Shown here one piece after another: positions 1 to 7,326 of a DNA stretch of 11,034 nucleotides; the stretch's first letter is position 1, and every line of letters starts with the position of its first letter. The notes under the pieces were generated by a model. That model made no database searches, was not told the DNA's origin, and saw only the letters and a list, made by a program, of their open reading frames with translations. Location of the stretch: contig JBBRVD010000126.1 in NCBI GenBank assembly GCA_038247175.1, positions 1 to 11,034 on the forward strand. Reading direction: 5' to 3'. This stretch comes from CAISIP01 sp038247175. Lineage in GTDB: Bacteria > Pseudomonadota > Gammaproteobacteria > Burkholderiales > Burkholderiaceae_C. A program made the translations under genes and the position numbers.

Positions 1-1
1 G

Positions 2-886
2 CAAGACGTGTTCCGGCGCGCGCGCATCTTCGACGGTTATGTCGATGCCATCAATGCCACCGATGGCAGCGGCGCCAATTGCCACATGTCCAGCCTGGCT
101 GTGTGCTCGCTGCTGGCACGCAAGGGTTATGCAATCGTGATGCAGATCTCCTGCCGCGACAAGAACCGGATCGCGATCCAGGGCGACATCCTGGGCGGCG
201 CGGCGATGGGCGTGTGCAACATGTTGTGCCTGACCGGTGACGGCGTACAGGCCGGCGACCATCCGCAGGCCAAGCCGGTGTTCGACCTCGACTGCATGTC
301 GCTGCTGGAGATAGCGCGCGACATGCGGGAAAACCACCGGTTCCAAAGCGGGCGCAAGATCACGTATGCACCGCGGGTATTCCTGGGCGCGGCTGCCAAT
401 CCGTTCAGCCTGCCGTTCGAATGGCGCGCCGACCGGCTGGCCAAGAAGGTCGCCGCCGGCGCGCAGTTCGTGCAGACCCAGTATTGTTTTGACGTGCCGC
501 GGTTGCGCGCCTACATGCGGCAGGTCGAGGATCTCGGGCTGCTGGACAAGGTGTTCATCCTGGTGGGCGTCGGCCCGCTGCGCAGCGCCAAGGCAGCCGA
601 GTGGATGCGCGGCAACGTGCCGGGCGTACATATCCCGGACAGCATCGTCAAGCGACTGGCCGGTGCCGAGAAGCAGTCGCTCGAGGGCCGCCAGATCTGC
701 ATCGACATCATCAACGAGGTCCGCGAGATCAAGGGGGTCGCCGGCATCCATGTCATGGCCTACCGGCAGGAGGAGACCGTGGCCGAGATCATCCAGAAGT
801 CCGGTGTGCTGGTGGGCCGCGAGCCCTGGCAACCGCGGCGCGACAGCCAACCCGTCTCCCTCGACCTCAACAAGGAAGCAGCATAG
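2..886 (+). CDS. metF: MetF-type methylenetetrahydrofolate reductase, 5' end missing
   Basis: Interconverts methylene-THF and methyl-THF using a flavin in a TIM barrel. In this gene context it probably runs from methyl-THF towards methylene-THF. The reading frame is open from the first bases. A GTG at position 8 is in frame but is unlikely to be the true start, because the family normally has about 40-50 more residues before the stretch seen here (FRRARIFDGYVDAINATD). Family-typical segments follow: HMSSLAV, QISCRDKNRIAIQGD, a flavin-contact stretch NMLCLTGDGVQAGDHP, KPVFDLDCMSLL, FLGAAANPF, and FVQTQYCFD near the middle. The C-terminal part (GVAGIHVMAYRQEE) also fits the subfamily I remember beside corrinoid methyltransferase genes in marine alphaproteobacteria. 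It is distinct from the classical E. coli MetF of methionine synthesis. Unlike three later proteins of the cluster it has no Arg-rich tail and ends NKEAA. Its TAG stop overlaps the next start by one base. Identity as an MTHFR-family enzyme is secure; direction is inferred. Confidence 0.9.
   Translation, partial: QDVFRRARIFDGYVDAINATDGSGANCHMSSLAVCSLLARKGYAIVMQISCRDKNRIAIQGDILGGAAMGVCNMLCLTGDGVQAGDHPQAKPVFDLDCMSLLEIARDMRENHRFQSGRKITYAPRVFLGAAANPFSLPFEWRADRLAKKVAAGAQFVQTQYCFDVPRLRAYMRQVEDLGLLDKVFILVGVGPLRSAKAAEWMRGNVPGVHIPDSIVKRLAGAEKQSLEGRQICIDIINEVREIKGVAGIHVMAYRQEETVAEIIQKSGVLVGREPWQPRRDSQPVSLDLNKEAA
872..877 (+). promoter_or_regulatory. Ribosome binding site for the methyl-THF:corrinoid methyltransferase
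   Basis: AAGGAA lies 8 bases before a GTG at 886 and inside the last codons of the reductase gene. It decides the start of the next gene, whose frame is otherwise open far upstream. Confidence 0.6.
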
Positions 887-1797
887 TGACCGATACCGTT
901 ATCAGTTCCGCCACCAAGGAGATCGTGATCGGCTTCAACCGGCCGTTCGTCATCATTGGCGAGCGCATCAACCCGACCGGGCGCAAGATCCTGGCTGCCG
1001 AGATGCTTGCCGGCGACTACAGCCGGGTTATCGCGGACGCGTTGGCGCAGGTCGAGGCCGGCGCCCACATGCTCGATGTCAACGCCGGTATTCCACTGGC
1101 AGACGAACCGGCACTGCTGGCCAGGGCGATCGAGCTGGTGCAATCGGTCACCGACGTGCCGCTGTCGATCGACTCGTCCATTGTCGCTGCGCTGGAATCG
1201 GGCCTGGCCGTCTACAAGGGCAAGGCGCTGGTCAACTCGGTTACCGGCGAGGAAGACCGACTGGAAACGGTATTGCCGCTGGTGGCCAAGTATGGCGCCG
1301 CGGTAGTGGCGATCTCGAACGACGAGACCGGCATTTCGCAGGACCCGGACGTGCGTTTCGCCGTTGCCAGGAAGATCGTCGAACGCGCCGCCGACTACGG
1401 CATCCCGGCCAGCGACATCGTCGTCGACCCGCTGGTGATGCCGATCGGCGCCATCAACCAGGCCGGTGTGCAGGTGATGCGACTGGTGCACCGGTTGCGG
1501 ACCGAACTCAAGGTCAACACCACGTGCGGCGCATCGAACGTGAGTTTCGGCCTGCCGGAGCGCAACGGCATCAATGCCGGATTCCTGACCATGGCGATCG
1601 CCTCGGGCATGACCTCGGCGATCACCAACCCCTTGCATGCGGAAGTCGTCAAGGCGGTGATGGCGGCCGACGTCATGATGGGGCACGACCCGGATTGCAT
1701 GCGCTGGATTCGCAGGTTCCGCGAGGCGCCCGCCATGGGCGCCGACGGTGAGATGGGCCGCGGCCGGCGCGAAGTCGGCAAGCGGCGGCGCGCCTGA
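886..1797 (+). CDS. Methyltetrahydrofolate:corrinoid methyltransferase (MtrH/AcsE-like, pterin-binding fold)
   Basis: Transfers a methyl group between a corrinoid protein and tetrahydrofolate; soluble, cytoplasmic TIM barrel of the dihydropteroate-synthase superfamily. The 303-residue product shows IGERINPTG (24-32), LDVNAG (63-68), IDSS (95-98), NSVTGE (117-122), DPLV (181-184) and GASNVSFGLP (215-224). N218 of GASN corresponds to the Asn that contacts the pterin N5 in Moorella AcsE. The GTG start at 886 was chosen because of the AAGGAA site, the 1-base TAGTG overlap with the reductase gene, and because homology begins shortly afterwards. The frame is open further upstream, but that translation is a shadow of metF. 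The protein is about 40 residues longer than AcsE, partly through an Arg-rich tail (GRGRREVGKRRRA, 291-303) that is not part of the barrel. Followed after 12 bases by the corrinoid-activase gene, so the two are probably one transcript. Whether methyl flows to or from THF is inferred from context: to THF if betaine is being degraded. Confidence 0.9.
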   Translation: MTDTVISSATKEIVIGFNRPFVIIGERINPTGRKILAAEMLAGDYSRVIADALAQVEAGAHMLDVNAGIPLADEPALLARAIELVQSVTDVPLSIDSSIVAALESGLAVYKGKALVNSVTGEEDRLETVLPLVAKYGAAVVAISNDETGISQDPDVRFAVARKIVERAADYGIPASDIVVDPLVMPIGAINQAGVQVMRLVHRLRTELKVNTTCGASNVSFGLPERNGINAGFLTMAIASGMTSAITNPLHAEVVKAVMAADVMMGHDPDCMRWIRRFREAPAMGADGEMGRGRREVGKRRRA

Positions 1798-1802
1798 GGG
1801 GA
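1797..1802 (+). promoter_or_regulatory. Ribosome binding site for the corrinoid activase
   Basis: AGGGGA begins on the last base of the preceding stop codon and lies 7 bases before the GTG at 1810. It supports that GTG as the start of the [2Fe-2S]-ASKHA gene. Confidence 0.6.
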
Positions 1803-1809
1803 TGACGTT

Positions 1810-3855
1810 GTGAGTACCAAGGATCCACTGGTGGTCTTCACGCCGTCCGGCCGCCGCGGCCGGTTTCCGGTTGGCACCATGGTGTTGCAGGCGGTGCGCT
1901 CACTCGGGGTGGATATCGACTCGGTCTGCGGCGGTCGCGGCATCTGCGGGCGCTGCCAGGTCACACAGGCGGTCGGGGAGTTCGCCAAGCATGGGGTGCA
2001 TTCCCGGCCCGAGAACCTGTCCGGGTTCGGCGCGGTGGAGCAGGAATACTGCAGCACCCAGTCGATGGATGCGGGCATGCGGCTGTCGTGTTCGACCCAG
2101 GTGCTGGGTGACGTGGTCATCGATGTTCCGTCCAGCAGCCAGCTGCACCGGCAGGTGGTGCGCAAGGAGGCCGAGGCGCACGATATCCAGCTCAACCCGG
2201 TGGTGCGGCTGCACTTTGTCGAAGTCCAGCAGCCCGACATGCACGATCCGTCCGGCGACCTGCGCCGGCTCGAGGACGCGCTGGAGTTCGAATGGCGGCT
2301 GACGCACCTCCAGTGTGACGTGCTGGTGCTGCACCGGCTGCAGCAGGCGCTGCGCGAGGGCGACTGGAAGGTCACCGTGGCCGTGCACGGCGGCAACCAG
2401 ATCATCGCGGTATGGCCGGGTTTTCGGGAGCACACCTATGGCATCGCGATCGACGTGGGCTCGACGACCATCGCCGCCCACCTGTGCAACCTGTCCACCG
2501 GCGAGGTCGTGGCGGCCTCGGGTGTCATGAATCCGCAGATCCGCTTCGGCGAGGACCTGATGAGCCGGGTCTCCTACCTGATGATGAACCCGGGTGGCGA
2601 GAAGGAGATGACGCAGGCGGTGCGGGTGGCGATCAACCAGTTGGCAGCTGACGTCGCGTTCCAGGTCGGCATCGACCCCACCGACATTCTGGAGGCCACT
2701 TTCGTCGGCAATCCCATCATGCACCACCTGTTGCTGGGCATTTCGCCGATCGAGCTCGGTGGCGCGCCATTCGCGCTGGCGAGCGACCGTGCGATCACCA
2801 TCTGGGCGGTCGAGATCGACTTTGCGATCCACCGCAATGCGCGCATCTATGTGTTGCCGTGTATCGCCGGCCACGTAGGCGCCGACACTGCCGGTGTTGT
2901 GCTGGCCGAGCGGCCCGACCTGTCCGACGACATCACGCTGCTGGTCGATGTGGGTACCAATGCCGAGATCGTGCTGGGCAACCGCAAGCGGCTGCTGGCG
3001 TGCTCCAGTCCGACCGGCCCGGCCTTTGAAGGCGCGCAGATCAGCTGCGGCCAGCGCGCCGCGCCCGGCGCGATCGAGCGGGTGCGTATCGATGCGGCCA
3101 CGCTGGAGCCGCGCTTCAAGGTCATCGGCTGCGAGTTGTGGTCCGACGACCCGGAGTTTGCCGGCGCGATCAAAGCCTGCGGCGTCACCGGCATCTGCGG
3201 CTCGGGCATCATCGAGGTACTGGCCGAGTTGTACCTGGCCGGAGTGATCCGGCACGATGGTGTCATCAACGGCGAAATGGCGGCGCGGTCACCGCGCATC
3301 CAGAGCGACGCACGCACCTTCGCCTACGAGTTGTGGCCTGCGACCGACACCGCCAGCGCGATCCGGGTGACGCAGAACGACGTGCGTGCCATTCAGCTGG
3401 GCAAGGCGGCGCTGTATGCCGGCGTGCGGCTGCTGATGGAGCGCATGGGTATCGACAAGGTCGACAAGATCCGGCTGGCAGGTGCCTTCGGCAGCCATAT
3501 CGATGTCAAATACGCGATGGTGCTGGGCATGATTCCGGACTGCGCGCTCGACCAGGTCAGCTCGGCTGGCAACGCAGCGGGCACTGGCGCGCGGATTGCG
3601 CTGCTCGACCAGCGCTCGCGGCCCGAGATCGAGTCGCTGGTGCGCCGGATCGAGAAGATCGAGACGGCGGTGGAACCTCGGTTCCAGGAGTTCTTCGTCG
3701 AGGCGATGGCGATCCCGCACCTGACCGCACCTTACGAGCGGCTGCGCGAGGCGGTGACGCTGCCCGAGCGGATGGCGACCCACGCCGATTCGCCGGGCCG
3801 CGGTCGGCGCGGCGCACGGCGCGAGGCGCAGGCGAAGGTGCAGGCAGCCTCCTAG
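1810..3855 (+). CDS. [2Fe-2S] ferredoxin-ASKHA corrinoid reductive activase (RamA/RACo-like, DUF4445 family)
   Basis: Proteins of this type use ATP and a low-potential electron to return an oxidised Co(II) corrinoid protein to the active Co(I) state. The 681-residue product has an N-terminal [2Fe-2S] domain with C40, C46 and C49 (CX5CX2C); the fourth ligand is probably C94 in RLSC, with C81 an alternative. A linker of about 110 residues follows, then an ASKHA domain from about 210. This shows phosphate-binding loops GIAIDVGSTT (211-220) and LLVDVGTNAEI (377-387), the family segment GNPIMHHLLLGI (300-311), GICGSGIIEV (461-470) and an adenosine-type motif RLAGAFGSHI (555-564). Size and domain order agree with RACo of acetogens and RamA of methanogens. 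An Arg-rich tail GRGRRGARR occupies 663-671. Its presence beside an MtrH-like methyltransferase implies that a corrinoid protein is encoded nearby, although none lies in the window. The GTG start is supported by AGGGGA upstream. The family assignment is strong; the partner is inferred. Confidence 0.9.
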   Translation: MSTKDPLVVFTPSGRRGRFPVGTMVLQAVRSLGVDIDSVCGGRGICGRCQVTQAVGEFAKHGVHSRPENLSGFGAVEQEYCSTQSMDAGMRLSCSTQVLGDVVIDVPSSSQLHRQVVRKEAEAHDIQLNPVVRLHFVEVQQPDMHDPSGDLRRLEDALEFEWRLTHLQCDVLVLHRLQQALREGDWKVTVAVHGGNQIIAVWPGFREHTYGIAIDVGSTTIAAHLCNLSTGEVVAASGVMNPQIRFGEDLMSRVSYLMMNPGGEKEMTQAVRVAINQLAADVAFQVGIDPTDILEATFVGNPIMHHLLLGISPIELGGAPFALASDRAITIWAVEIDFAIHRNARIYVLPCIAGHVGADTAGVVLAERPDLSDDITLLVDVGTNAEIVLGNRKRLLACSSPTGPAFEGAQISCGQRAAPGAIERVRIDAATLEPRFKVIGCELWSDDPEFAGAIKACGVTGICGSGIIEVLAELYLAGVIRHDGVINGEMAARSPRIQSDARTFAYELWPATDTASAIRVTQNDVRAIQLGKAALYAGVRLLMERMGIDKVDKIRLAGAFGSHIDVKYAMVLGMIPDCALDQVSSAGNAAGTGARIALLDQRSRPEIESLVRRIEKIETAVEPRFQEFFVEAMAIPHLTAPYERLREAVTLPERMATHADSPGRGRRGARREAQAKVQAAS

Positions 3856-3972
3856 AATGGGGACGGCCGGGGCGGTGTGAACCTGTCGTTCATCTGTCCG
3901 CTGGCTGCCACCGGCGGTGTGCTGCTGCACGACGGGCGCCGCTGCCCCAACCAACTGCCCTCAGGGTCTGCC

Positions 3973-4917
3973 ATGTCGTCCGTTTTCAGGTTCCTTGTCC
4001 TGGCCATCGCGTTTGCCCTCACCAGCGCGCAGGCTGCCGCATCGGACGATGCCAGTTGCAGGGCGGTGCGCCTGGCCAATGTGGGCTGGAGCGACATCGC
4101 TGCCGCCAATGGCCTGGCGTCCGTGCTGCTCGAGGCCCTGGGCTACAAGCCGACGGCCACGCTGGCGTCGTTGCCGGTGGCGATGACTGGCATGAAGAAC
4201 CGGCAGATCGACGTGTTGCTGGGTTACTGGAAGCCGGCGATGACGACCGTGGTCGATCCCTTCGTGCGGGATGGCCATGTCGAGGTGCTGGAGACGCCCA
4301 ACCTGGCTGGCGCCCGGTACACGCTGGCAGTGCCGCGTCACCTGTACGACAGGGGACTGAAGGACTTTTCCGACATCGCCCGCTTCGAGAAGGAGCTGGG
4401 CGGCCAGATCCACAGCATCGAGCCCGGCAGCGAAGCCAACACCCTGATCCAGGGCATGATCCGCGGCAACCGGTTCGGCCTGAAGAACTTCACGCTGGTC
4501 GAGGCGTCGGAGGCGGCCATGCTGGCGCAGGTGCAACGCGCCAGCCGCAGCCGCAAGGCGATCGTGTTCCTGGGCTGGGAGCCGCATCCGATGAACGTGC
4601 AGCTGCGGATGAATTACCTGAGTGGCGGCGACGATGTGTTCGGCCCCGAGCTCGGGGCCGCCAGGGCGTACACCGCCATCGCACGGGGCTACCGGGAGAA
4701 ATGTCCGAACGTCACAGCCGTGTTGTCCAATCTGCAATTTGGCGCCGATATGCTGAGCCAGGTCATGGTCCCGATCCTGGAGAAAGGCCGGTCGCATGCC
4801 GGGGCACGTGTTTACCTGCAGAAGAACCCGTCGCTGGTCGCACCGTGGCTGCGCGGCGTGACCACCATCGATGGCCAGGACGCGCTGGCAGCGGTGACCG
4901 CCGCGCTGAAACCGTGA
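3973..4917 (+). CDS. choX: Periplasmic choline-binding protein of an ABC transporter (ChoX-like)
   Basis: Captures choline in the periplasm for an ABC importer. The 314-residue product has a signal peptide (hydrophobic FLVLAIAFALTSAQAAA, cleavage likely near 23) and then the ChoX-type two-lobe fold. Residues that align with the S. meliloti ChoX aromatic box and polar contacts are present: W39 and D41 in VGWSD, W86 in GYWKP, Y116 in ARYTLAV, N156 in EPGSEAN, and W202 in GWEPHPMN. C29 and C244 could form the disulfide known in ChoX. The segments SGGDDVFGP and VTTIDGQDAL are also typical. The frame is open upstream to a GTG at 3877, but the ATG at 3973 puts the signal peptide at the N-terminus and is preferred; its ribosome site (AGGG at 3963) is weak. 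No ChoV/ChoW ATPase or permease gene is in the window, so the protein must work with a transporter encoded elsewhere or upstream. Glycine betaine is a possible alternative ligand, but the box residues favour choline. Confidence 0.88.
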   Translation: MSSVFRFLVLAIAFALTSAQAAASDDASCRAVRLANVGWSDIAAANGLASVLLEALGYKPTATLASLPVAMTGMKNRQIDVLLGYWKPAMTTVVDPFVRDGHVEVLETPNLAGARYTLAVPRHLYDRGLKDFSDIARFEKELGGQIHSIEPGSEANTLIQGMIRGNRFGLKNFTLVEASEAAMLAQVQRASRSRKAIVFLGWEPHPMNVQLRMNYLSGGDDVFGPELGAARAYTAIARGYREKCPNVTAVLSNLQFGADMLSQVMVPILEKGRSHAGARVYLQKNPSLVAPWLRGVTTIDGQDALAAVTAALKP

Positions 4918-4954
4918 TGATCCAGGCCGACTTGACCACGCCGAGACTGGCATC

Positions 4955-5983
4955 TTGAACCACAGCCTGCTCGCACAGCCACCCTCGAGCGTCGCGCAGC
5001 TGCGCCACTGGCCTGAAGCCGCTGCGCGGCAACTGGCTGCGCTGATCGACAGCCATGCGCACAGCGGAGCCTACGCCGTGTTCGACGCCGACAACACCAC
5101 CTACCACCACGACCTGCTCGGCGCGTTGTTGGCCTTCATGGAAATGCGCGGTGTGTTGACGCGCGAAACCATGGCGCCGCAACTGGTGCTGATTCCGTTT
5201 CGAGACTCGCCCGCGCGGCGCGAGAGCCTGAACAGCTATTACCAGCGCCTGGGCGAGATCGACGACCAGGTCGGGTATCCCTGGGCGAGCCAGATTTTCG
5301 CCGGCTTCACGCTGCGGGAACTCAAGCGCCAGCTGGACGACATGTTCTCGCGAGCCGAGCCGATTCCCGCCTGGCAGTACGTCGGCGACCAGGTGGTGGA
5401 ACTGACCATCGACCTGCCGCGCATGCAGCGGGGCCAGCAGGAATTGTTCCGCGCGCTGACCAACCATGGCATCGAGGTCTACATTGTCAGCGCCGCCAGC
5501 GAGGAGATCGTGCGCATGGTCGTGTCTGACCCGCGGTACGGTTACCACGTCAAGCCGCAGAACGTGATTGGCGTCTCGTTGCTGCTGCGCGACCGCGCTG
5601 CCGGCACCGTCACCACGGCGCGCAAACTGATCGCCGAGCACCGCTACGACCCTGCGCTGCTGCTCGACGACGAACTGACCACCGCGTTGTGGGCGCCGCT
5701 GACCTGGTACGAAGGCAAGCAGGCGGCGATCCATACCTATATTCATCCGTGGAAAAAGCCGATACTTGTGGCTGGCGACACGCCGCTCAGCGACGGTCCG
5801 ATGTTCCTGCGGGGGCCGGATCCGGATCGTGGCGGGTTGCGTCTGTTCGTCGCACGCCAGGACAGCTACCGCGACCATATCCAGGCCTTGCAGGATGAAC
5901 ATGCGGGCCACCAGAGTGCACATGCCCATCCGGTGACGGCCAATCGCAACTGGATCATCGTCACGCCAGACGAGATCCGCTGA
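4955..5983 (+). CDS. pchP: HAD-superfamily phosphatase, probable phosphorylcholine phosphatase (PchP-like)
   Basis: PchP hydrolyses phosphocholine to choline and phosphate. The 342-residue product has HAD motif I FDADNT (nucleophile D44, acid D46, T48), motif II VSAAS (S179), motif III K255 and motif IV AGDTPLSD (D275, D280). The spacings D46-S179 (133) and S179-K255 (76) equal those I remember between D33, S166 and K242 of Pseudomonas aeruginosa PchP. The stretches MEMRGVLTRET, EIDDQVGYPW and IFAGFTLREL are also characteristic. A Leu (L278) stands where I recall an Asp in the Pseudomonas GDTPDSD motif. The start is uncertain: no ATG or GTG fits ahead of motif I, and TTG at 4955 is the best candidate, with only a weak ribosome site. 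From it no signal peptide is visible, whereas Pseudomonas PchP is periplasmic, so this form may act in the cytoplasm. It lies 37 bases after choX, consistent with a joint role in supplying choline. Confidence 0.82.
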   Translation: MNHSLLAQPPSSVAQLRHWPEAAARQLAALIDSHAHSGAYAVFDADNTTYHHDLLGALLAFMEMRGVLTRETMAPQLVLIPFRDSPARRESLNSYYQRLGEIDDQVGYPWASQIFAGFTLRELKRQLDDMFSRAEPIPAWQYVGDQVVELTIDLPRMQRGQQELFRALTNHGIEVYIVSAASEEIVRMVVSDPRYGYHVKPQNVIGVSLLLRDRAAGTVTTARKLIAEHRYDPALLLDDELTTALWAPLTWYEGKQAAIHTYIHPWKKPILVAGDTPLSDGPMFLRGPDPDRGGLRLFVARQDSYRDHIQALQDEHAGHQSAHAHPVTANRNWIIVTPDEIR

Positions 5984-6036
5984 GTGCGACACGGTGCCGA
6001 CGACAATAACGCCTCTTTGCGTCAACGAACTCCATC

Positions 6037-7125
6037 ATGACCGTCGCCAACCCACCCGAATCGAACCGTTTCAACCGCCTGCTGCACAGCCGTCCCTGGC
6101 TTTTGGCCGACGGCGCCACCGGCAGCAACCTGTTCAACGTCGGCCTGGTCTCGGGCGATGCGCCCGAGTTGTGGAACTTCGAGCAGCCAGACAAGATATC
6201 CGACCTGCACCGCAGTTTCGTCGACGCTGGCGCCGACATCATCCTGACCAACAGCTTCGGCGGCACCCGTTATCGGCTCAAGTTGCACCAGGCGGAGCAT
6301 CGGGTTGGCGAGATCAACCGGCGCGCCGCGGAACTGGCGCGCGCGGTCGCCGATGACGCCGGCGGTCGCGAGATCGTGGTGGCTGGCAGCATGGGCCCCA
6401 CCGGCGAGATCATGCAGCCGATCGGCCCGCTCACCTTCGAGCAGGCGCGCGATGCGTTCGCTGAACAGGCAGCAGCATTGGCCGCCGGTGGTGCCGATGT
6501 GTTGTGGATCGAGACCATGTCCTGTGCCGAGGAGGTGCAGGCCGCCGTCGCCGGTGCGGCAAGCGCTGGCTTGCCGATCGTCTGTACGCTGAGTTTCGAC
6601 ACCAACGGCCGCACCATGATGGGCCTGTCGCCCAGCGACTTCGCGCAACTCGAGCGGTCGATGCATCCGCGGCTGGCCGCCTGCGGCACGAACTGCGGAG
6701 TCGGCGCCTCCGAGGTGGTGGCCTGCATCCGCAACCTGGCGCAGGCCGCCGGGCCGGACGTGGTGCTGGTGGCCAAGGGCAATTGCGGCATTCCGCAATA
6801 CGTCGATGGCGCCATCCACTACAACGGCACGCCCGAATTGATGGCGGTGTATGCCCGCATGGCGCTGGACGCCGGCGCCCGCATCATCGGCGGCTGCTGC
6901 GGCACCTCGCCAGAGCACCTGCGGGCGATGCGCGAGGCGCTCGACACGCACGTGCCCTCGGGTATCACGCCCGAACTCGACCATATCGTCAGCGCGCTGG
7001 GCGAGGTGTCCAATGGCGCGCGGGCGCAGTGGGGCGGCGCGCAGGACCGGTTGTCCGGCGCGGCCGCGGGCGCCAACCTGCGCCGCGGGCGCGGGCGCCG
7101 CGGCAACGCTCCAGCGACGCAATAG
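6037..7125 (+). CDS. bmt: Betaine-homocysteine S-methyltransferase (cobalamin-independent, Zn)
   Basis: Transfers one methyl group of glycine betaine to homocysteine, giving dimethylglycine and methionine; cytoplasmic Zn-dependent TIM barrel of the homocysteine methyltransferase family (Pfam S-methyl_trans). The 362-residue product starts the fold at LLADGATGSNLF (22-33) and has TNSFGGTRYRL, AGSMGPTGE and LWIET. The Zn site is C220 in GTNCGVG plus C287 and C288 in IGGCCGT. The body matches rhizobial/roseobacter Bmt rather than MetH or MmuM, including the PDKISDLHRSFVDAGADI region. After the barrel a tail of about 60 residues ends in LRRGRGRRGNAPATQ, sharing its core with two other proteins of the cluster. 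The ATG at 6037 comes 53 bases after the phosphatase gene; no good ribosome site is visible, so it could have a separate start of transcription. In context it handles the first demethylation of betaine, while the corrinoid/THF genes could take methyl groups to oxidation. The exact methyl donor (betaine versus another methylated amine or sulfonium) is inferred from family and neighbours. Confidence 0.88.
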   Translation: MTVANPPESNRFNRLLHSRPWLLADGATGSNLFNVGLVSGDAPELWNFEQPDKISDLHRSFVDAGADIILTNSFGGTRYRLKLHQAEHRVGEINRRAAELARAVADDAGGREIVVAGSMGPTGEIMQPIGPLTFEQARDAFAEQAAALAAGGADVLWIETMSCAEEVQAAVAGAASAGLPIVCTLSFDTNGRTMMGLSPSDFAQLERSMHPRLAACGTNCGVGASEVVACIRNLAQAAGPDVVLVAKGNCGIPQYVDGAIHYNGTPELMAVYARMALDAGARIIGGCCGTSPEHLRAMREALDTHVPSGITPELDHIVSALGEVSNGARAQWGGAQDRLSGAAAGANLRRGRGRRGNAPATQ

Positions 7126-7326
7126 AAGCCGGCCTGCACGTTCCATCGATCCCCCGCACCGGATGACCTGGCATTGAACCTGCACTGACTGGGTCGTTCA
7201 GCGCAAGCCATGCCCGCACCGGCCAACTCCGGGGTCGGACAAGTGAAAGGGCTTTGGGGTACTCGTTGTGCCCATCGGGCTTGAATAGTGTTAGGTTCGG
7301 GCATGGCGCAGCATTGCGCTCGGCAC

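Noticed and set aside
760..1686. Long open frame on the - strand opposite the MtrH-like gene
   Set aside because: The product is His/Arg/Asp-rich with no family motifs. The + strand frame has clear catalytic motifs, and such mirror frames are common in GC-rich genes.
1900..3255. 451-codon open frame on the - strand opposite the activase gene
   Set aside because: It is a composition shadow with repetitive Asp/His/Arg content. The opposite strand encodes an intact [2Fe-2S]-ASKHA protein.
3909..3919. CACC-GGC-GGTG inverted repeat before choX as an operator
   Set aside because: A short GC-rich palindrome is expected by chance here and nothing links it to a regulator.
3877..3972. Upstream GTG-initiated extension of choX
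   Set aside because: It would bury the signal peptide 32 residues inside the protein; the ATG at 3973 gives a normal N-terminus.
3138..4958. 606-codon + strand frame spanning the end of the activase gene and choX
   Set aside because: It crosses two well-supported genes in another frame, and the translation is Arg/Gly/Ala-rich with no recognisable domain.
4763..6025. 420-codon - strand frame opposite the phosphatase
   Set aside because: No motifs. The + strand frame has the full set of HAD motifs with PchP spacing.
7266..7294. Possible sigma-70 promoter (TTGTGC ... TGTTAG) before the small gene
   Set aside because: The -35 is partial and the -10 is poor even at 17-base spacing, too weak to list as a feature.
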